Source: Hymenopus coronatus
Taxonomy: Eukaryota > Arthropoda > Insecta > Mantodea > Hymenopodidae
DNA: 64,000 nucleotides
Direction of reading: 5' to 3'
Assembly: GCA_030762935.1 (NCBI GenBank)
Contig: CM060896.1
Location: 12,512,001-12,576,000, forward strand
The notes below the pieces were generated by a model. That model was not told where the DNA came from and did no database searches. It saw only the letters and a program-made list of their open reading frames with translations. The first letter of the stretch is position 1. Every line of letters starts with the position of its first letter. The translations under genes were made by a program, and so were the position numbers. This document shows, piece after piece, positions 1 through 11,397 of this stretch.

Positions 1-405
1 TAGCAACATTCATTCAGATTAAGTGGGATTTAGTGGCTATTCTAGAAAATGCAAGGTGTACATTTTATTTTCAAATTGTGCCATATACATTTTTTTCGTG
101 ATGTCGATCGTTTTCGAGATATTCCTTGTTTTTGGTTTCTGCTTTGAAAAACTTATACTTTTCTCACACAGGAATTTGTCAACTCCTGACCATACAAACA
201 AAGGAACTTCAGTCAGCCAGCTTTTGACTATCACTTTAACCTATGGTTCTCCCTTATTTCGCTTCTACTAACATGGAAACAAATGATAAGAGTATTTCTG
301 CTATTTTTTCTCAATTAGAATGAAATAAAAAGAAGTATAAGCTTTTTAACAATAATTGCTGAAAATATAGAGAAAGTCATGTGAGTGTAACACATAAGAT
401 TTTTT
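1..405 (-). repeat. HINE-like element, cut by window edge
   Basis: This is the 5' half of a HINE-like copy read on the minus strand. Recognisable blocks are the AAAATGCAAGGTGTACATTT region, the TTCGTTTTTGAGATATTCC-like block, and the 5' terminal block GAGAAAGTCATGTGAGTGTA near 370-400. The terminal palindrome lies outside the window. Confidence 0.7.
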
Positions 406-417
406 ATATTTATATAT

Positions 418-606
418 TTAATTGGCAGACATGACTTTTTGCTGTTGTTTGTAAGTGGAACACAGGGCAGCAGAAGCGTTCCTCTGTTTCCAGGCAGACA
501 TTTTGCTTCCTTTTTCTTCTCTTTCCTTTGTTTGCTCCTCTACTGATCGCAGGGGGTTCCAGTTCAGTGCTGTCTTCCCAACGGCTTCATCTGTTTTTCT
601 CAACAT
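418..606 (-). pseudogene. LINE reverse transcriptase C-terminal fragment
   Basis: The minus-strand frame holds ALNWNP, then RSVEEQTKEREEKG, then SAWKQRNASAALCST. This order (ALxWNP, R-S-V-E-E-E, W...R..A..R...ALCS) is the usual carboxy end of the RTE/jockey-like LINE polyproteins that are abundant in invertebrates. Only about 60 residues remain and no catalytic motif is present, so it is a dead 3' fragment. It lies between two HINE-like copies. The assignment rests on remembered family motifs, not on an alignment. Confidence 0.45.
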
Positions 607-838
607 GTGGCCTATCTATTTCCACTTTCTTTGTTTTATTTGACAATATATTCGAGATTGGTTGGTTTTCCCCCACATTTGATATTATTTCCGGTCGTAT
701 TAAGATTCGCAACAGACATATGTTTACAAAGACCTGCATCATTTTATTTGTTACTTCTGTGACTTTCACAGCCATAGAGGAGGACTGGGTTTGCGATGTG
801 TTCAATAACCTAAGCTTTGTCTTCAAACATATATTATC
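607..838. other. unassigned spacer
   Basis: AT-rich sequence between the LINE fragment and the next HINE-like copy. I see no gene, RNA or clear repeat. Open frames across it are short and overlap on both strands. Confidence 0.4.
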
Positions 839-978
839 ATTACTTTTTCTACATAAACTATGTACATAATTAATAGAGAAGGTATTGTACTCCACCCAAA
901 AATTCGATACAGAAATTTCACCGGAAATACACGTTTTAGGGCTCCCTGTATTAAAAAATAATAACTTTTGGTAAAAGA

Positions 979-1012
979 ACCGCGCGCGCGCGCGCGTGTG
1001 TGTGTGTGTGAC
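979..1012. repeat. (CG)n(TG)n alternating tract inside HINE-like copy
   Basis: The usual (CA/TG)n tract of the family is here preceded by about seven CG dinucleotides, giving some 34 bases of strictly alternating purine and pyrimidine, a sequence type that can adopt Z-DNA. Confidence 0.7.
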
Positions 1013-1396
1013 CGTGTGTCCGCGTGTCTGTGAACACAACTCAAAACCGAAAAGTCGGTAAAATACCAAATTTGGTATTTAAGTTTACTATCTTCCAGGG
1101 ATGCGACGCGAAGATGTTGAGAAAAGCTTCCCCACCACAGATTACCCGTTACATGGAAAACTTTTTGAAAATTTTGATTTTCTCAAAATTGGCCCTAATG
1201 ATTTTGATTAAAATACCGTATATTAAACATATTTATATGGAAAATAAAATGTATATCTTGAATTCTCTGGGAATACCCTCTGAAGGCCTCTTTATTCTGA
1301 AGAACTTTTGCGTAACTGGTAAACGTAAGAGATAGGCAAAAACTTACTACACAAAAAATGTATATCCCGTCAAAATACACAATTTCTGTCATATAC

Positions 1397-2590
1397 TAGG
1401 GTCGGCTGATAAGTGCCGGGCCTCTCAATGAAAACAGCATTTAAAAAAACTGTTTTTTTTTTGCTTTATTTCTCAACATAATCTCTAGAAAGGCTAATAC
1501 ATTTGTCATATCGGTGTTCTAATTCAATTAAACCATTTCTATAGTGCGATTTATCAAGATCCTCAAAATAGGTGTTTATCCCATCAATGACCTCCTCGTT
1601 GCTGTGAAATCTTCGCCCTCCAAAATGTTTTCTGAGGTTTGGGAACAGGTGGTAGTCACTGGGTGCTATATCTGGCGAATAGGGTGGATGCTTAAGCAAT
1701 TCCAACTTTAATTCGCACATTTTTCTCGTTGCAATGACTGAACGATGGACCGGAGCATTGTGGTGATGAAACAAGACTTTTTTTTGTTGTTACCAAATGA
1801 GGTTTTTTTCTTTTCGCCTCATCACTCAAAAGTTGCAGTAAGCTTACGCAGTAGTCACTAGTGATACTTTTACCATTTTCCAAATAATCAATAAAATAAT
1901 TCTCTGTGCATCCCAGAAAACACCCCCCATAACCTTCTTAGCTAACAAAATTGACTTTGCTTTTATCGGAGTTGGTTCACCTGGAGCTTTCTACTGTTTT
2001 GATTGTGATTTACTTTCTGGAGTGTAGTGATGTATCCAAGTTTCATCCATGGTAATAAGCCGTCTCAAAAGTTAACTGGGATTTTTACGGTAGGGCTCCA
2101 CATTCTTAACAGAAACAGATTTTCTTTGCAACTTTTGATCACATATCAACAACCGCAGCGCCCATCTTGCACAGACCTTGTGAAAACCCAAAACATTACT
2201 TAAAGTATTACCTGCATGTACTTCTGATGCGCTTAGAGTCTCTGCTATCTCAAACAACTTTAATTTGCGGTCTTCCAGTACTAAACAATGCCTTTTTTCA
2301 ATGCTCTCTGGAGTTGTCACTTCTACAGGGTGTCCAGAGCGAGGCTCATCACTAGTGCTCGTACGTCCCATTTTAAACTCTGCAACCCACCTTTTAATCA
2401 TTGAATATTAAGGGGCAGAGTCTTTCAATGTACTGTCCATTTCCTCCTTGATTTCTTTAGGCGTTAAGCCTTTCAAAGTATTTAATCACTGCTCGTTTTT
2501 CAAAACCCTCCATTTTCGTGAAAACTCTAAAGTTGCCTTATTTAAAATGCTGTCATTGGAAAACTAAACACGCTACTGACCCGTAACTTA
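1397..2590 (-). mobile_element. mariner-type DNA transposon, decayed
   Basis: A Tc1/mariner element of about 1.2 kb. The 3' terminal inverted repeat is clear at 1397-1425 (TAGGGTCGGCTGATAAGTGC), typical of mariner termini. The opposite terminus near 2560-2590 keeps only a GGGTC-like trace on the minus strand. It is inserted inside a HINE-like copy at a TATAC site, consistent with TA target choice. Confidence 0.8.
1466..2513 (-). pseudogene. mariner transposase, inactivated
   Basis: Reading the minus strand from the ATG at 2513, the product starts MEGFEKRAVIKYF, continues with a helix-turn-helix region (KRWVAEFKMGRTSTSDEPRS), then MDETWIHHYTPESKSQ, which carries the first catalytic aspartate of the DD34D triad. 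The second catalytic block reads FHHHNAPVH where active mariners have HDNAP-type sequence, so that aspartate is now histidine. The third block, YSPDIAPSDYHLFPNL, keeps its aspartate. Frame changes and stops occur near 2460, 2075 and 1960-1780. The transposase would cut and paste DNA in the nucleus; this copy cannot. It may be of the irritans or a related subgroup, but that needs a tree. Confidence 0.85.
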
Positions 2591-2971
2591 TGTTGTTTTT
2601 GTTTTTTTTCGTGTATTTGACCATTTTTGAGATATTCCTTGCTATTTGTTTTAGTTTTAAAGTTTTCTCACACGGAAATTTGTAAACTGCTGGTCATATA
2701 AAGAAACGGATTTCAACCACATGACAGTCAGATTTGACTATTGTTGTAACCTATGATATTCCCTTATTTGCTTTCTACTTACAAGGAAGCAAGTAATTAA
2801 GAATATTTTTGCTGGTGTTTATCTCGATTATCATAAAGTACACAGAAGAATATGCCATTTAACAATAATTTGTTACAACGATGTAGAGAATATGATGTGA
2901 AAGGAACACATAAGATTTTTTTCCATATGGGGTATAACTGCACAAATGCTCCATTTGCTAGTTGAATCCGA

Positions 2972-3161
2972 TTTTTACTTTCTCTAAACGTGCTATGAAC
3001 ATAGTGTATAGAGAAGGTATTGCATTACACCCAAAAATTTGATAAAGAGGTTTCAACGGAAACACATGCCTTCTAAAAAGAGCATTTCTAGAAAAAAAAA
3101 AGGCGTGCGTGTGTCTGTATGTGTGTGTATGTAGAAGTATGTGTGTATGTGTGTGTATGTT
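2972..3161 (-). repeat. HINE-like 3' terminal fragment
   Basis: Only the terminal palindrome block (CTATGAACATAG core) and about 150 bp beyond it remain, ending in a (TG)n tract. It is joined head-to-tail to the next copy at TTTTTACTTTCTC. Confidence 0.75.
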
Positions 3162-3302
3162 TTTACTTTCTCCATACGCACTATGTATATAGTGTATAGA
3201 GAAAGTATTGCACTCCACCAAAAATTCGATACCGAGATTTCACCAGAAATATATGTTTTAGGGCCCCCAATATCCAAAAAAAGCATTTTCACAAAAAGGT
3301 CC

Positions 3303-3340
<38 letters not shown>

Positions 3341-4062
3341 GTGTGTCCGTGTGCCTGTGAACACGATAACTCAAAAATGAAAAGTCGGTAAAATACCAAA
3401 CTTGGTATTTAAGTTTAGCATCTTCCAGGGATGCGACACGAAGATTTTGAGCAAAATCTCCCCACCCCAAACGACCCTTTACATGTAACGTTTTTCGAAA
3501 TTTTTTATTTTCTAAAAAATGGCTCTAACGATTTTGATTAAAATTTTGGATATTAAACATATTTATCTGACAAATGAAATGTATATCTTGAATTTTCTGG
3601 GAATAGCCTCTGAAGAGTAGTTTATTCTGGATGAATTTTACTAAATTTTGAATAACTGCTAAACCATAAGAGATGGACAAAAACATACTGCACAAAAAAT
3701 GTAGAGTGCATTAAAACACACAATTTATGTTATATACATTTTTTTCGTGGAGTTCGTCGTTTTTGTGACATTCCTTATTTTTGGTTTCTACTATGAAAAA
3801 CGTATACTTTTCTCATACTGGCACTTGTCAACTCCTATCCATATAAACAAAGGAACTTCATTGACATAGCAACCAGCTTTTGATTATCACTTTAACCTAC
3901 GGTTGTCCCTTAATTCGCTTCTACTTACAAGGATGCGAGTAATAAGACTATTTCTGCTAATGTTTTCTGATTAGCATAAAGTAAATAGAAGTATAAGCTT
4001 TTTAAGAATTACTTGTTGCAGGGATATGGAGAAAGTCATGTGAATGGTACACATCAGATTTT
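3162..4062 (-). repeat. HINE-like element, near full length
   Basis: Contains in order the palindrome (CTATGTATATAG), a (TG)n tract at 3308-3345, the hairpin-forming AAATACCAAACTTGGTATTT, and the 5' block ending GTCATGTGAATGG at about 4050. A good reference copy for the family. Confidence 0.8.
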
Positions 4063-4065
4063 CTT

Positions 4066-4118
4066 TTTTTTGGTAGTGTTTAACGCCCGCTTTAACTACT
4101 AATGGCACCGCAGGCGGT
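4066..4118 (-). mobile_element. SINE 3' end remnant
   Basis: The plus strand reads GTAGTGTTTAACGCCCGCTT then GGCACCGCAGGCGG. This matches, with substitutions, the 3' end of the tRNA-derived SINE at 14521-14766 in the same orientation. The rest of the SINE is replaced by the adjoining TATG/TGTG array. Confidence 0.6.
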
Positions 4119-5086
4119 GTGTGTATGTTTGTATCTGTGTATGTGTATGTGTGTATGTATGTCTGTATGTGTATCTGTGTATGTGTGTAGGTTAGTATGT
4201 GTGTATGTGTGTATGTGTGCATGTGTGTATGTGTGTGAGTATGTGTGTATGTGTTTATGTGTGTGAGTATGTGTGTATGTGTGTATGTATGTGTGTATTG
4301 TGTATGTGTGTATGTATGTGTGTATGTTTGTATGTGTGTATATATGTGTGTATGTGTGTATTGTGTATGTGTGTATGTATGTGTGTATGTTTGTATGTGT
4401 GTGAGTATGTGTGTATGTGTGTATGTATGTGTGTATGTGTGTATGTGTTATGTGTATGATGTGTGTATGTAAGTATTTATGTGTGTGAGTATGTGTGTAT
4501 ATGTGTATCTATGTGTGTATGTGTGTATGTATGTATGTATGTATGTTTGTATGTGTGTATGTATGTATATATGTGGGTATGTTTGTGTATGTATGTGTGT
4601 ATATGTGTATGTATGTGTGTATGTATGTCTTTATGTGTATGTGTGTGTATGTGTATATGTGTGTATGTGTGTATGCGTGTGAGTATGTGTGTATGTGTTT
4701 ATGTGTGTGAGTATGTGTGTATGTGTGTATGTATGTGTGTATTGTGTATGTGTGTATGTATGTGTGTATGTTTGTATGTGTGTGAGTATGTGTGTATGTA
4801 TGTGTGTATGTGTTATGTGTATGTGTGTATGATGTGTGTATGTAAGTATTTATGTGTGTGAGTATGTGTGTATATGTGTATCTATGTGTGTATGTATGTA
4901 TGTATGTGGGTATGTATGTGTATGTATGTGTGTATGTATATATGTGGGTATGTATGTGTATGTATGTGTGTATGTATGTCTTTATGTGTATGTGTGTGTA
5001 TGTATGTGTGTATGTATGTCTTTATGTGTATGTGTGTGTATGTGTATATGTGTGTATATGTGTATATGTGAGTATGTGTGAATGTG
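4112..5086. repeat. (TATG)n/(TGTG)n compound microsatellite
   Basis: About 975 bp of TATG, TGTG and TGTA units with occasional GAG and GGG interruptions. Blocks of about 380 bp look duplicated within it: the stretch around 4400-4640 recurs around 4780-5000. Its right edge ends at GTGGACAGCATAGCT, the exact site where HINE-like copies carry their (CA)n tract. Long open frames here are only low-complexity artefacts. Confidence 0.9.
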
Positions 5087-5802
5087 GACAGCATAGCTGT
5101 CAAACAAGAAGTCCGTTAAATACCACACTGGATATTTAAGTTCAATATTTTCCTGGGATGTGACGCGAAGATTTTCATAAAAATGCTCCGCCCCAACTAC
5201 CCTTTATGTGAAAAACATTTTCGAAAATTTAGATTTTCTCGAAAATGGCTCTAACGATTTTGATTAAAATATCGTATATTAAAGATATTTACTTGACAAA
5301 TAAAATTTATATATTGAAATCTCTAGGAATAGCCTCTGAGGACATCTTTATTCTGAATTAATTTTACAAAATTTTGCATAACTGGTAATCCGTTGGAGAT
5401 AGAGACAAATTTACTGCGCAAAAAATGTGAACTTCGTTAAAACACACAATTTGTGTTATAAGCATTTTTTCTTGGAGTTGACCATTTTTATTATGTTCCT
5501 TGTTGATTTCAGTTTTAAAATACTTATACTTTTTTCTCATACGGGAACTTGTTACAACGCTTGTCTTACCACACAAACAATTGGATTTCTATGCCACAGT
5601 AACCACATTTTAAAACATTTGACTGTCGGTTTGGTCTAATGAACTCCTTTATGTCTCTTCTACCTATAAGGAACTAAGTAATACAATTGCTTCTGCTAAT
5701 GTTTATTTCGATTAGCATGAAGTACATTGAAGAATAAGCTTACTAACAATAATTTGTTACAGAGAGGTAGAGAAAGTCATATGAATGGAACACCTCAGGT
5801 TT
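5087..5802 (-). repeat. HINE-like element lacking its palindrome end
   Basis: Begins at the CAGCATAGCT block just after the microsatellite and runs to the 5' block GAAAGTCATATGAATGG at about 5795. The 3' terminal palindrome has been replaced by the array. Confidence 0.75.
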
Positions 5803-5809
5803 TTATATC

Positions 5810-6340
5810 TTCTTCTGCTTCTCCTGTTTTGGTAACCATACTTCCTAAATATAGGAAAGTATCCACTTCTTCAATTTCTACATCATTAATTTCTAATTAA
5901 TATTGATAATTACAATTTATTTTCAATTCAGCATTCACTGCTTCTTGTTGTGACCTCCATATCCCTAAATCTTTGAGCTAGCAAACATATATCATCTGCA
6001 AAGTCAATACCTTCAAGACAATTATTAATGCCCCATTGAATTCCTCTTTTCCTTTTCCCTATAATCTTTCTCATTGTTCTATTCAACACCATTAGGAATA
6101 TTGTTGGGGAAAGAATACACCCTTGTCCTACCCCAGGTTTAGTTTCTTAGGTTCTGAAAGATAACCTTCGTGTATTATCTGTACCTTGGAGCCTTGACAC
6201 ATATCCTAAATAATATTAATAATGTTTGGTGGAAAGCCCCACTCCATCAGAGATTGTCTACCCACATTTTAGAATACCCTTTCAAAATCTATAAACTTTA
6301 AACAAATCGTATTTTGTCATTCGGGAGATTGCTCCACAAT
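5810..6340 (-). pseudogene. RTE-like LINE reverse transcriptase fragment
   Basis: Minus-strand frames contain, in order, KFIDFERVF (RT motif A, aspartate kept), NVGRQSLMEWGFPPNIINII, a GSKVQIIHEGYLSEP block, and DFADDICLLAQRFRDM (motif C with an intact ADD) near 5995. After that comes DVEIEEVDTF-like sequence. This order is that of the RTE-type LINE reverse transcriptase, which copies LINE RNA at the target site. Stops interrupt the frame after motif A, in the middle and in the tail, and the endonuclease and the 5' half are missing. The remnant abuts the 41-bp array. Confidence 0.65.
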
Positions 6341-6424
6341 TATACGGAGTGTATTTATTAAGTCTGTACAGCTACGGATTTAAAATATATGTTCATATGT
6401 GCTCGCAATCTGGCTCGGTGCACG

Positions 6425-8560
6425 TAGGACTGCTTCATTTGTATTCACGTGCTCGCTTGGAACAAGTGGGACCCTTCATATGTATTCACGTGCTCGCTTG
6501 GTACAAGTGGGACCCTTCATTTGTATTCACGTGCTTGCTTGGTACAAGTGGGACCATTCATATGTATTCACGTGCTCGCTTGGTACAAGTGGGACCCTTC
6601 ATATGTATTCACGTGCTTGCTTGGTACAAGTGGGACCCTTCATATGTATTCACGTGCTCGCTTGGTACAAGTGGGACCCTTCATATGTATTCACGTGCTC
6701 GCTTGGTACAAGTGGGACCATTCATATGTATTCACGTGCTTGCTTGGTACAAGTGGGACCCTTCATATGTATTCACGTGCTTGCTTGGTACAAGTGGGAC
6801 CCTTCATATGTATTCACGTGCTCGCTTGGTACAAGTGGGACCATTCATATGTATTCACGTGCTCGCTTGGTACAAGTGGGACCATTCATATGTATTCACG
6901 TGCTCGCTTGGTACAAGTGGGACCCTTCATATGTATTCACGTGCTCGCTTGGTACAAGTGGGACCATTCATATGTATTCACGTGCTCGCTTGGTACAAGT
7001 GGGACCATTCATATGTATTCACGTGCTCGCTTGGTACAAGTGGGACCCTTCATATGTATTCACGTGCTCGCTTGGTACAAGTGGGACCCTTCATATGTAT
7101 TCACGTGCTCGCTTGGAACAAGTGGGACCCTTCATATGTATTCACTTGCTCGCTTGGTACAAGTGGGACCATTCATATGTATTCACGTGCTCGCTTGGTA
7201 CAAGTGGGACCATTCATATGTATTCACGTGCTCGCTTGGTACAAGTGGGACCATTCATATGTATTCACGTGCTCGCTTGGTACAAGTGGGACCATTCATA
7301 TGTATTCACGTGCTTGCTTGGTACAAGTGGGACCATTCATATGTATTCACGTGCTCGCTTGGTACAAGTGGGACCATTCATATGTATTCATGTGCTCGCT
7401 TGGTACAAGTGGGACCATTCATATGTATTCACGTGCTCGCTTGGTACAAGTGGGACCATTACTATGTATTCACGTGCTTGCTTGGTACAAGTGGGACCAT
7501 TCATATGTATTCACGTGCTCGCTTGGTACAAGTGGGACCATTCATATGTATTCACGTGCTCGCTTGGTACAAGTGGGACCATTCATATGTATTCACGTGC
7601 TCGCTTGGTACAAGTGGGACCATTCATATGTATTCATGTGCTCGCTTGGTACAAGTGGGACCATTCATATGTATTCACGTGCTTGCTTGGTACAAGTGGG
7701 ACCATTCATATGTATTCACCTGCTTGCTTGGTACAAGTGGGACCATTCATATGTATTCACGTGCTTGCTTGGTACAAGTGGGACCATTCATATGTATTCA
7801 CGTGCTTGCTTGGTACAAGTGGGACCATTCATATGTATTCACGTGCTCGCTTGGTACAAGTGGGACCATTCATATGTATTCACGTGCTCGCTTGGTACAA
7901 GTGGGACCATTCATATGTATTCACGTGCTCGCTTGGTACAAGTGGGACCATTCATATGTATTCACGTGCTTGCTTGGTACAAGTGGGACCATTCATATGT
8001 ATTCACGTGCTCGCTTGGTACAAGTGGGACCATTCATATGTATTCACGTGCTCGCTTGGTACAAGTGGGACCATTCATATGTATTCACGTGCTTGCTTGG
8101 TACAAGTGGGACCATTCATATGTATTCACGTGCTCGCTTGGAACAAGTGGGACCATTCATATGTATTCACGTGCTCGCTTGGTACAAGTGGGACCATTCA
8201 TATGTATTCACGTGCTTGCTTGGTACAAGTGGGACCATTCATATGTATTCACGTACTCGCTTGGTACAAGTGGGACCATTCATATGTATTCACGTGCTCG
8301 CTTGATACAAGTGGGACCATTCATATGTATTCACGTGCTCGCTTGGTACAAGTGGGACCATTCATATGTATTCACGTGCTCGCTTGGTACAAGTGGGACC
8401 ATTCATATGTAATCACGTGCTTGCTTGGTACAAGTGGGACCATTCATATGTATTCACGTGCTTGCTTGGTACAAGTGGGACCCTTCATATGTATTCACGT
8501 GCTTGCTTGGTACAAGTGGGACCATTCATATGTATTCACGTGCTTGCTTGGTACAAGTGG
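6425..8560 (+). repeat. 41-bp minisatellite, about 52 units
   Basis: Head-to-tail 41-bp units of the type TACAAGTGGGACCATTCATA plus TGTATTCACGTGCTCGCTTGG, differing at a few sites (CTC/CTT, ACC-A/ACC-C). The unit holds no TAA, TAG or TGA on the plus strand, and 41 is not a multiple of three, so all three plus frames stay open and run through the same 41-residue cycle. The 600-950 codon frames are a by-product of the unit and not evidence of genes. Each unit carries CATATG and CACGTG ten bases apart. Confidence 0.95.
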
Positions 8561-9185
8561 GACTGCTTCGTGTGTGTTCACGTGCTATCTTGGTACAACT
8601 GGGACTGCTTCATGTGTGTTCACATGCTATCTTGGTACAACTGGGACTGCTTCATGTGTGTTCACGTGCTTGCTTGGTGCAACTGGGACTGCTTCATGTG
8701 TGTTCACGTGCTATCTTGGTACAACTGGGACTGCTTCGTGTGTGTTCACGTGTTTGCTTGGTACAACCGGGACTGCTTCATGTGTGTTCACGTGCTATCT
8801 TGGTACAACTGGGACTGCTTCATGTGTGTTCACGTGCTATCTTGGTACAACTAGGACTGCTTCGTGTGTGTTACGTACTTGCTTGGTACAACTGGGACTG
8901 CTTCGTGTGTGTTCGCGTGCTATTTTGGTACAACTGGGACTGCTTCATGTGTGTTCACGTGCTTGCTTGGTACAAGTGGGACTGCTTCATGTGTGTTCAC
9001 GTGCTTGCTTGGTACAACTGGCACTGCTTCATGTGTGTTCACGTGCTTGCTTGGTACAACTGGGACTGCTTCATGTGTGTTCACGTGCTTGCTTGGTACA
9101 ACTGGCACTGCTTCATGTGTGTTCACGTGCTTGCTTGGTACAACTGGGACTGCTTCATGTGTGTACACGTGTTTGTTCGGGCACA
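8561..9185 (+). repeat. 42-bp variant of the same minisatellite, about 15 units
   Basis: The unit changes to TACAACTGGGACTGCTTCAT plus GTGTGTTCACGTGCTTGCTTGG (42 bp), with CTATCTTGG and CTTGCTTGG subtypes. One unit near 8865 has lost a base. The CACGTG core is retained. The array ends at about 9185 and is followed directly by a HINE-like fragment. Confidence 0.9.
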
Positions 9186-9227
9186 AGGTGGACTACTCCA
9201 TATGTCTTATCAAACTATCTCGGTCTC

Positions 9228-10333
9228 AAGGAGAGGCTATTCCCAGTAAATTGAAGATTTGCATTTTATTTTTATGGAAATATTTTAAACATAACAGATT
9301 TGAATGAAAATTGTACATACATACATACATGCATGCATACATACATTCATACATACATACAAACATACATACATACATGCATACACACATACATACGTAC
9401 ATACATGCATGCATATATACATTCATACATACATACATTAATACATACATATATACATACATAAATACATACATTCATACATACATGCGTGCATACATAG
9501 CATACATACACACCATACACACATAGATACATACACACACATATACACACATACATTCATACATACATAGCATACATACACATATACATACATTCATACA
9601 TACATCCATACATGCAAATATACATACATACATACATTCATACATACATATATACATACATATATACATACATGCTTACATACATACACATAGATACATA
9701 CATACATTCATACATACATACATACATACATACATACATACATACATACATACATGTTTACATACATACACAGATACATTCATACACACATTCATAAATA
9801 GATACATACATACATACATACATACATACATACATACATACATACATTCTCACATGCATACATACATACTTACACACATACATACATACATACATACATA
9901 CATACATACATTCTCACATGCATACATACATACTTACACACATACATACATACATACATACATACATACATACATACATACATACATACATACATACATA
10001 CATACATACATACATACATACATACATACATACATACATACATACACTCATACATACATTCATACATACACACATACATATTTATATACATACATATATA
10101 CATACATACATTCATACATACACACATACATATTTATATACATACATATATACATACATACTGAAAGAAAGACTTACAGACGACAAATACACACGGGTAT
10201 ATTTTTCTAGAATATTGTGTTTGTATTCAGGAGGTTTCGAACATATATTTTCGGTGAAATCTCGTTATCTAATATTTAGGGCTAACACAATAACATCTCT
10301 ATACACTATGTACATAGTACGTGAAGAGAAACT
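9228..10333 (+). repeat. HINE-like element expanded by a CATA array
   Basis: The copy starts in the middle of the consensus (GAGGCTATTCCCAG) and proceeds to about 9312. It is interrupted by the CATA array and resumes at about 10170 with TTTTTCTAGAATATTGTG. It finishes in the terminal palindrome CTATGTACATAGTACGTG (10305-10333). Confidence 0.75.
9313..10165. repeat. (CATA)n microsatellite, about 850 bp
   Basis: Mostly CATA units with TTCA, GCA and CACA interruptions. A block of about 65 bp containing TTCTCACATGCATAC recurs at about 9845 and 9910. Its right edge coincides with the (CA)n site of the enclosing HINE-like copy; on the left about 200 bp of that copy have been lost. Confidence 0.92.
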
Positions 10334-10852
10334 CAAAAGAAATGTTATGTTGTATTCTTTGTTCAAGACATATTTACCCGTCTATATTTGAAAATGTGAC
10401 TATTATGTTAAGTTTTGTTCTTTGTTCAAGACATATTAACCCGTCTATATTTGAATATTCGAATATTATGTTAAGTTGTATTCTTTGTTCAAGACATATT
10501 AACCCGTCTATATTTGAATATTCGACTATTTTGTTAAGTTGTAGTTTTTGATCAAGACATATTAACCCGTCTATATTTGAATATTCGACTATTATGTTAA
10601 GTTGTATTCTTTGTTCAAGACATATTAACCCGTCTATATTTGAATATTAGACTATTATGTTAAGTTGTAGTTTTTGATCAAGACATATTAACCCGTCTAT
10701 ATTTGAATATTCGACTATTATGTTAAGTTGTATTCTTTGTTCAAGACATATTAACCCGTCTATATTTGAATATTAGACTATTATGTTAAGTTGTAGTCTT
10801 TGATCAAGACATATTAACCCGTCTATATTTGAATATTCGAGTATTATGTGAC
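10334..10852 (+). repeat. 63-bp minisatellite, about 8 units
   Basis: Units contain CAAGACATATTAACCCGTC and then TATATTTGAATATTCGACTA, repeated every 63 bp (for example CCCGTCTA at 10440 and 10503). Two subtypes alternate (GTATTCTTTGTTC versus GTAGTTTTTGATC). The array starts immediately after the HINE-like terminal palindrome. Because 63 is a multiple of three a short frame is open, but nothing supports coding. Confidence 0.9.
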
Positions 10853-11397
10853 GATTGCTCGTATTAGACAAGAGTGCGGCTCTCAATTCCTAATATTTTG
10901 GAACTATTTCAAAATGCGAAGGACTTTTTCCGGCGAGTTCTCGCCGTCGCCATAGATGACCACTGGATTCACCGTTATACTCTACAAAAAAAAAAAAAAA
11001 AAAAAAAATGATAATAAAAATAAAGATGCAAATGTTTATTGGCTTAAAATTGTTTTCAAATAAACATTTTGTTCTCTTTTGCAAGTAATTCACTCGACAT
11101 TTCGACGCGCAGATAGTTAAACGCTGCACGCCGTCCTTGGCTCATGCACCACAACAACCACAACTTGCATTTCACTGCATTCTTTCGTCCTTTAATAGCT
11201 GGAAAATGACGTCACAGACTTTCAGAAACTCATTGAAGGTACTAGAAACTCAAGCCTGGGAACAAGCGTGGTGTTTCCTATGGTTCTTGTTAGATCCTCT
11301 TCCATGGTATTTGCGCGATTACTCACATTCCAACCCGCCGCATACCAAGGCGAACGTAAAAGGTCGCACACTCGGACGGCATTGCTACAATACGAAA
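10853..11397. other. unassigned segment with poly-A tract and CRE-like site
   Basis: This non-repetitive stretch holds a run of 24 A residues at 10986-11009, which could be the tail of an old plus-strand retroposed sequence covering about 10855-10985. It also holds a perfect TGACGTCA (cAMP-response-element type) at 11207-11214. Between 11220 and 11400 the base composition is more GC-rich than the surroundings, but neither strand gives a recognisable protein. It could be part of a host exon or regulatory region, or unrecognised repeat. Confidence 0.35.

Larger units (their letters stand above)
839..2922 (-). repeat. HINE-like element split by a mariner
   Basis: The terminal palindrome (about 840-890) has decayed to CTATGTACATAA. 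The body follows to about 1396, where it stops at GTCATATAC. After the mariner insertion it resumes at about 2591 with the TTCGTGTATTTGACC block and ends at the 5' block near 2922. The two halves are contiguous in the family consensus, so this copy existed before the mariner arrived. Confidence 0.75.

Noticed and set aside
6425..9185. CRISPR-like regular repeat array
   Set aside because: Units abut directly with no unique spacers and show graded variation; this is a tandem minisatellite in a eukaryote.
6349..9307. Three long protein-coding genes (618-951 codons)
   Set aside because: All three frames are open only because the 41/42-bp unit lacks stop trinucleotides; no unique sequence or conserved domain is encoded.
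9313..10165. Telomeric repeat
   Set aside because: The unit is CATA, not TTAGGG or a related telomere motif, and it is internal to a dispersed element.
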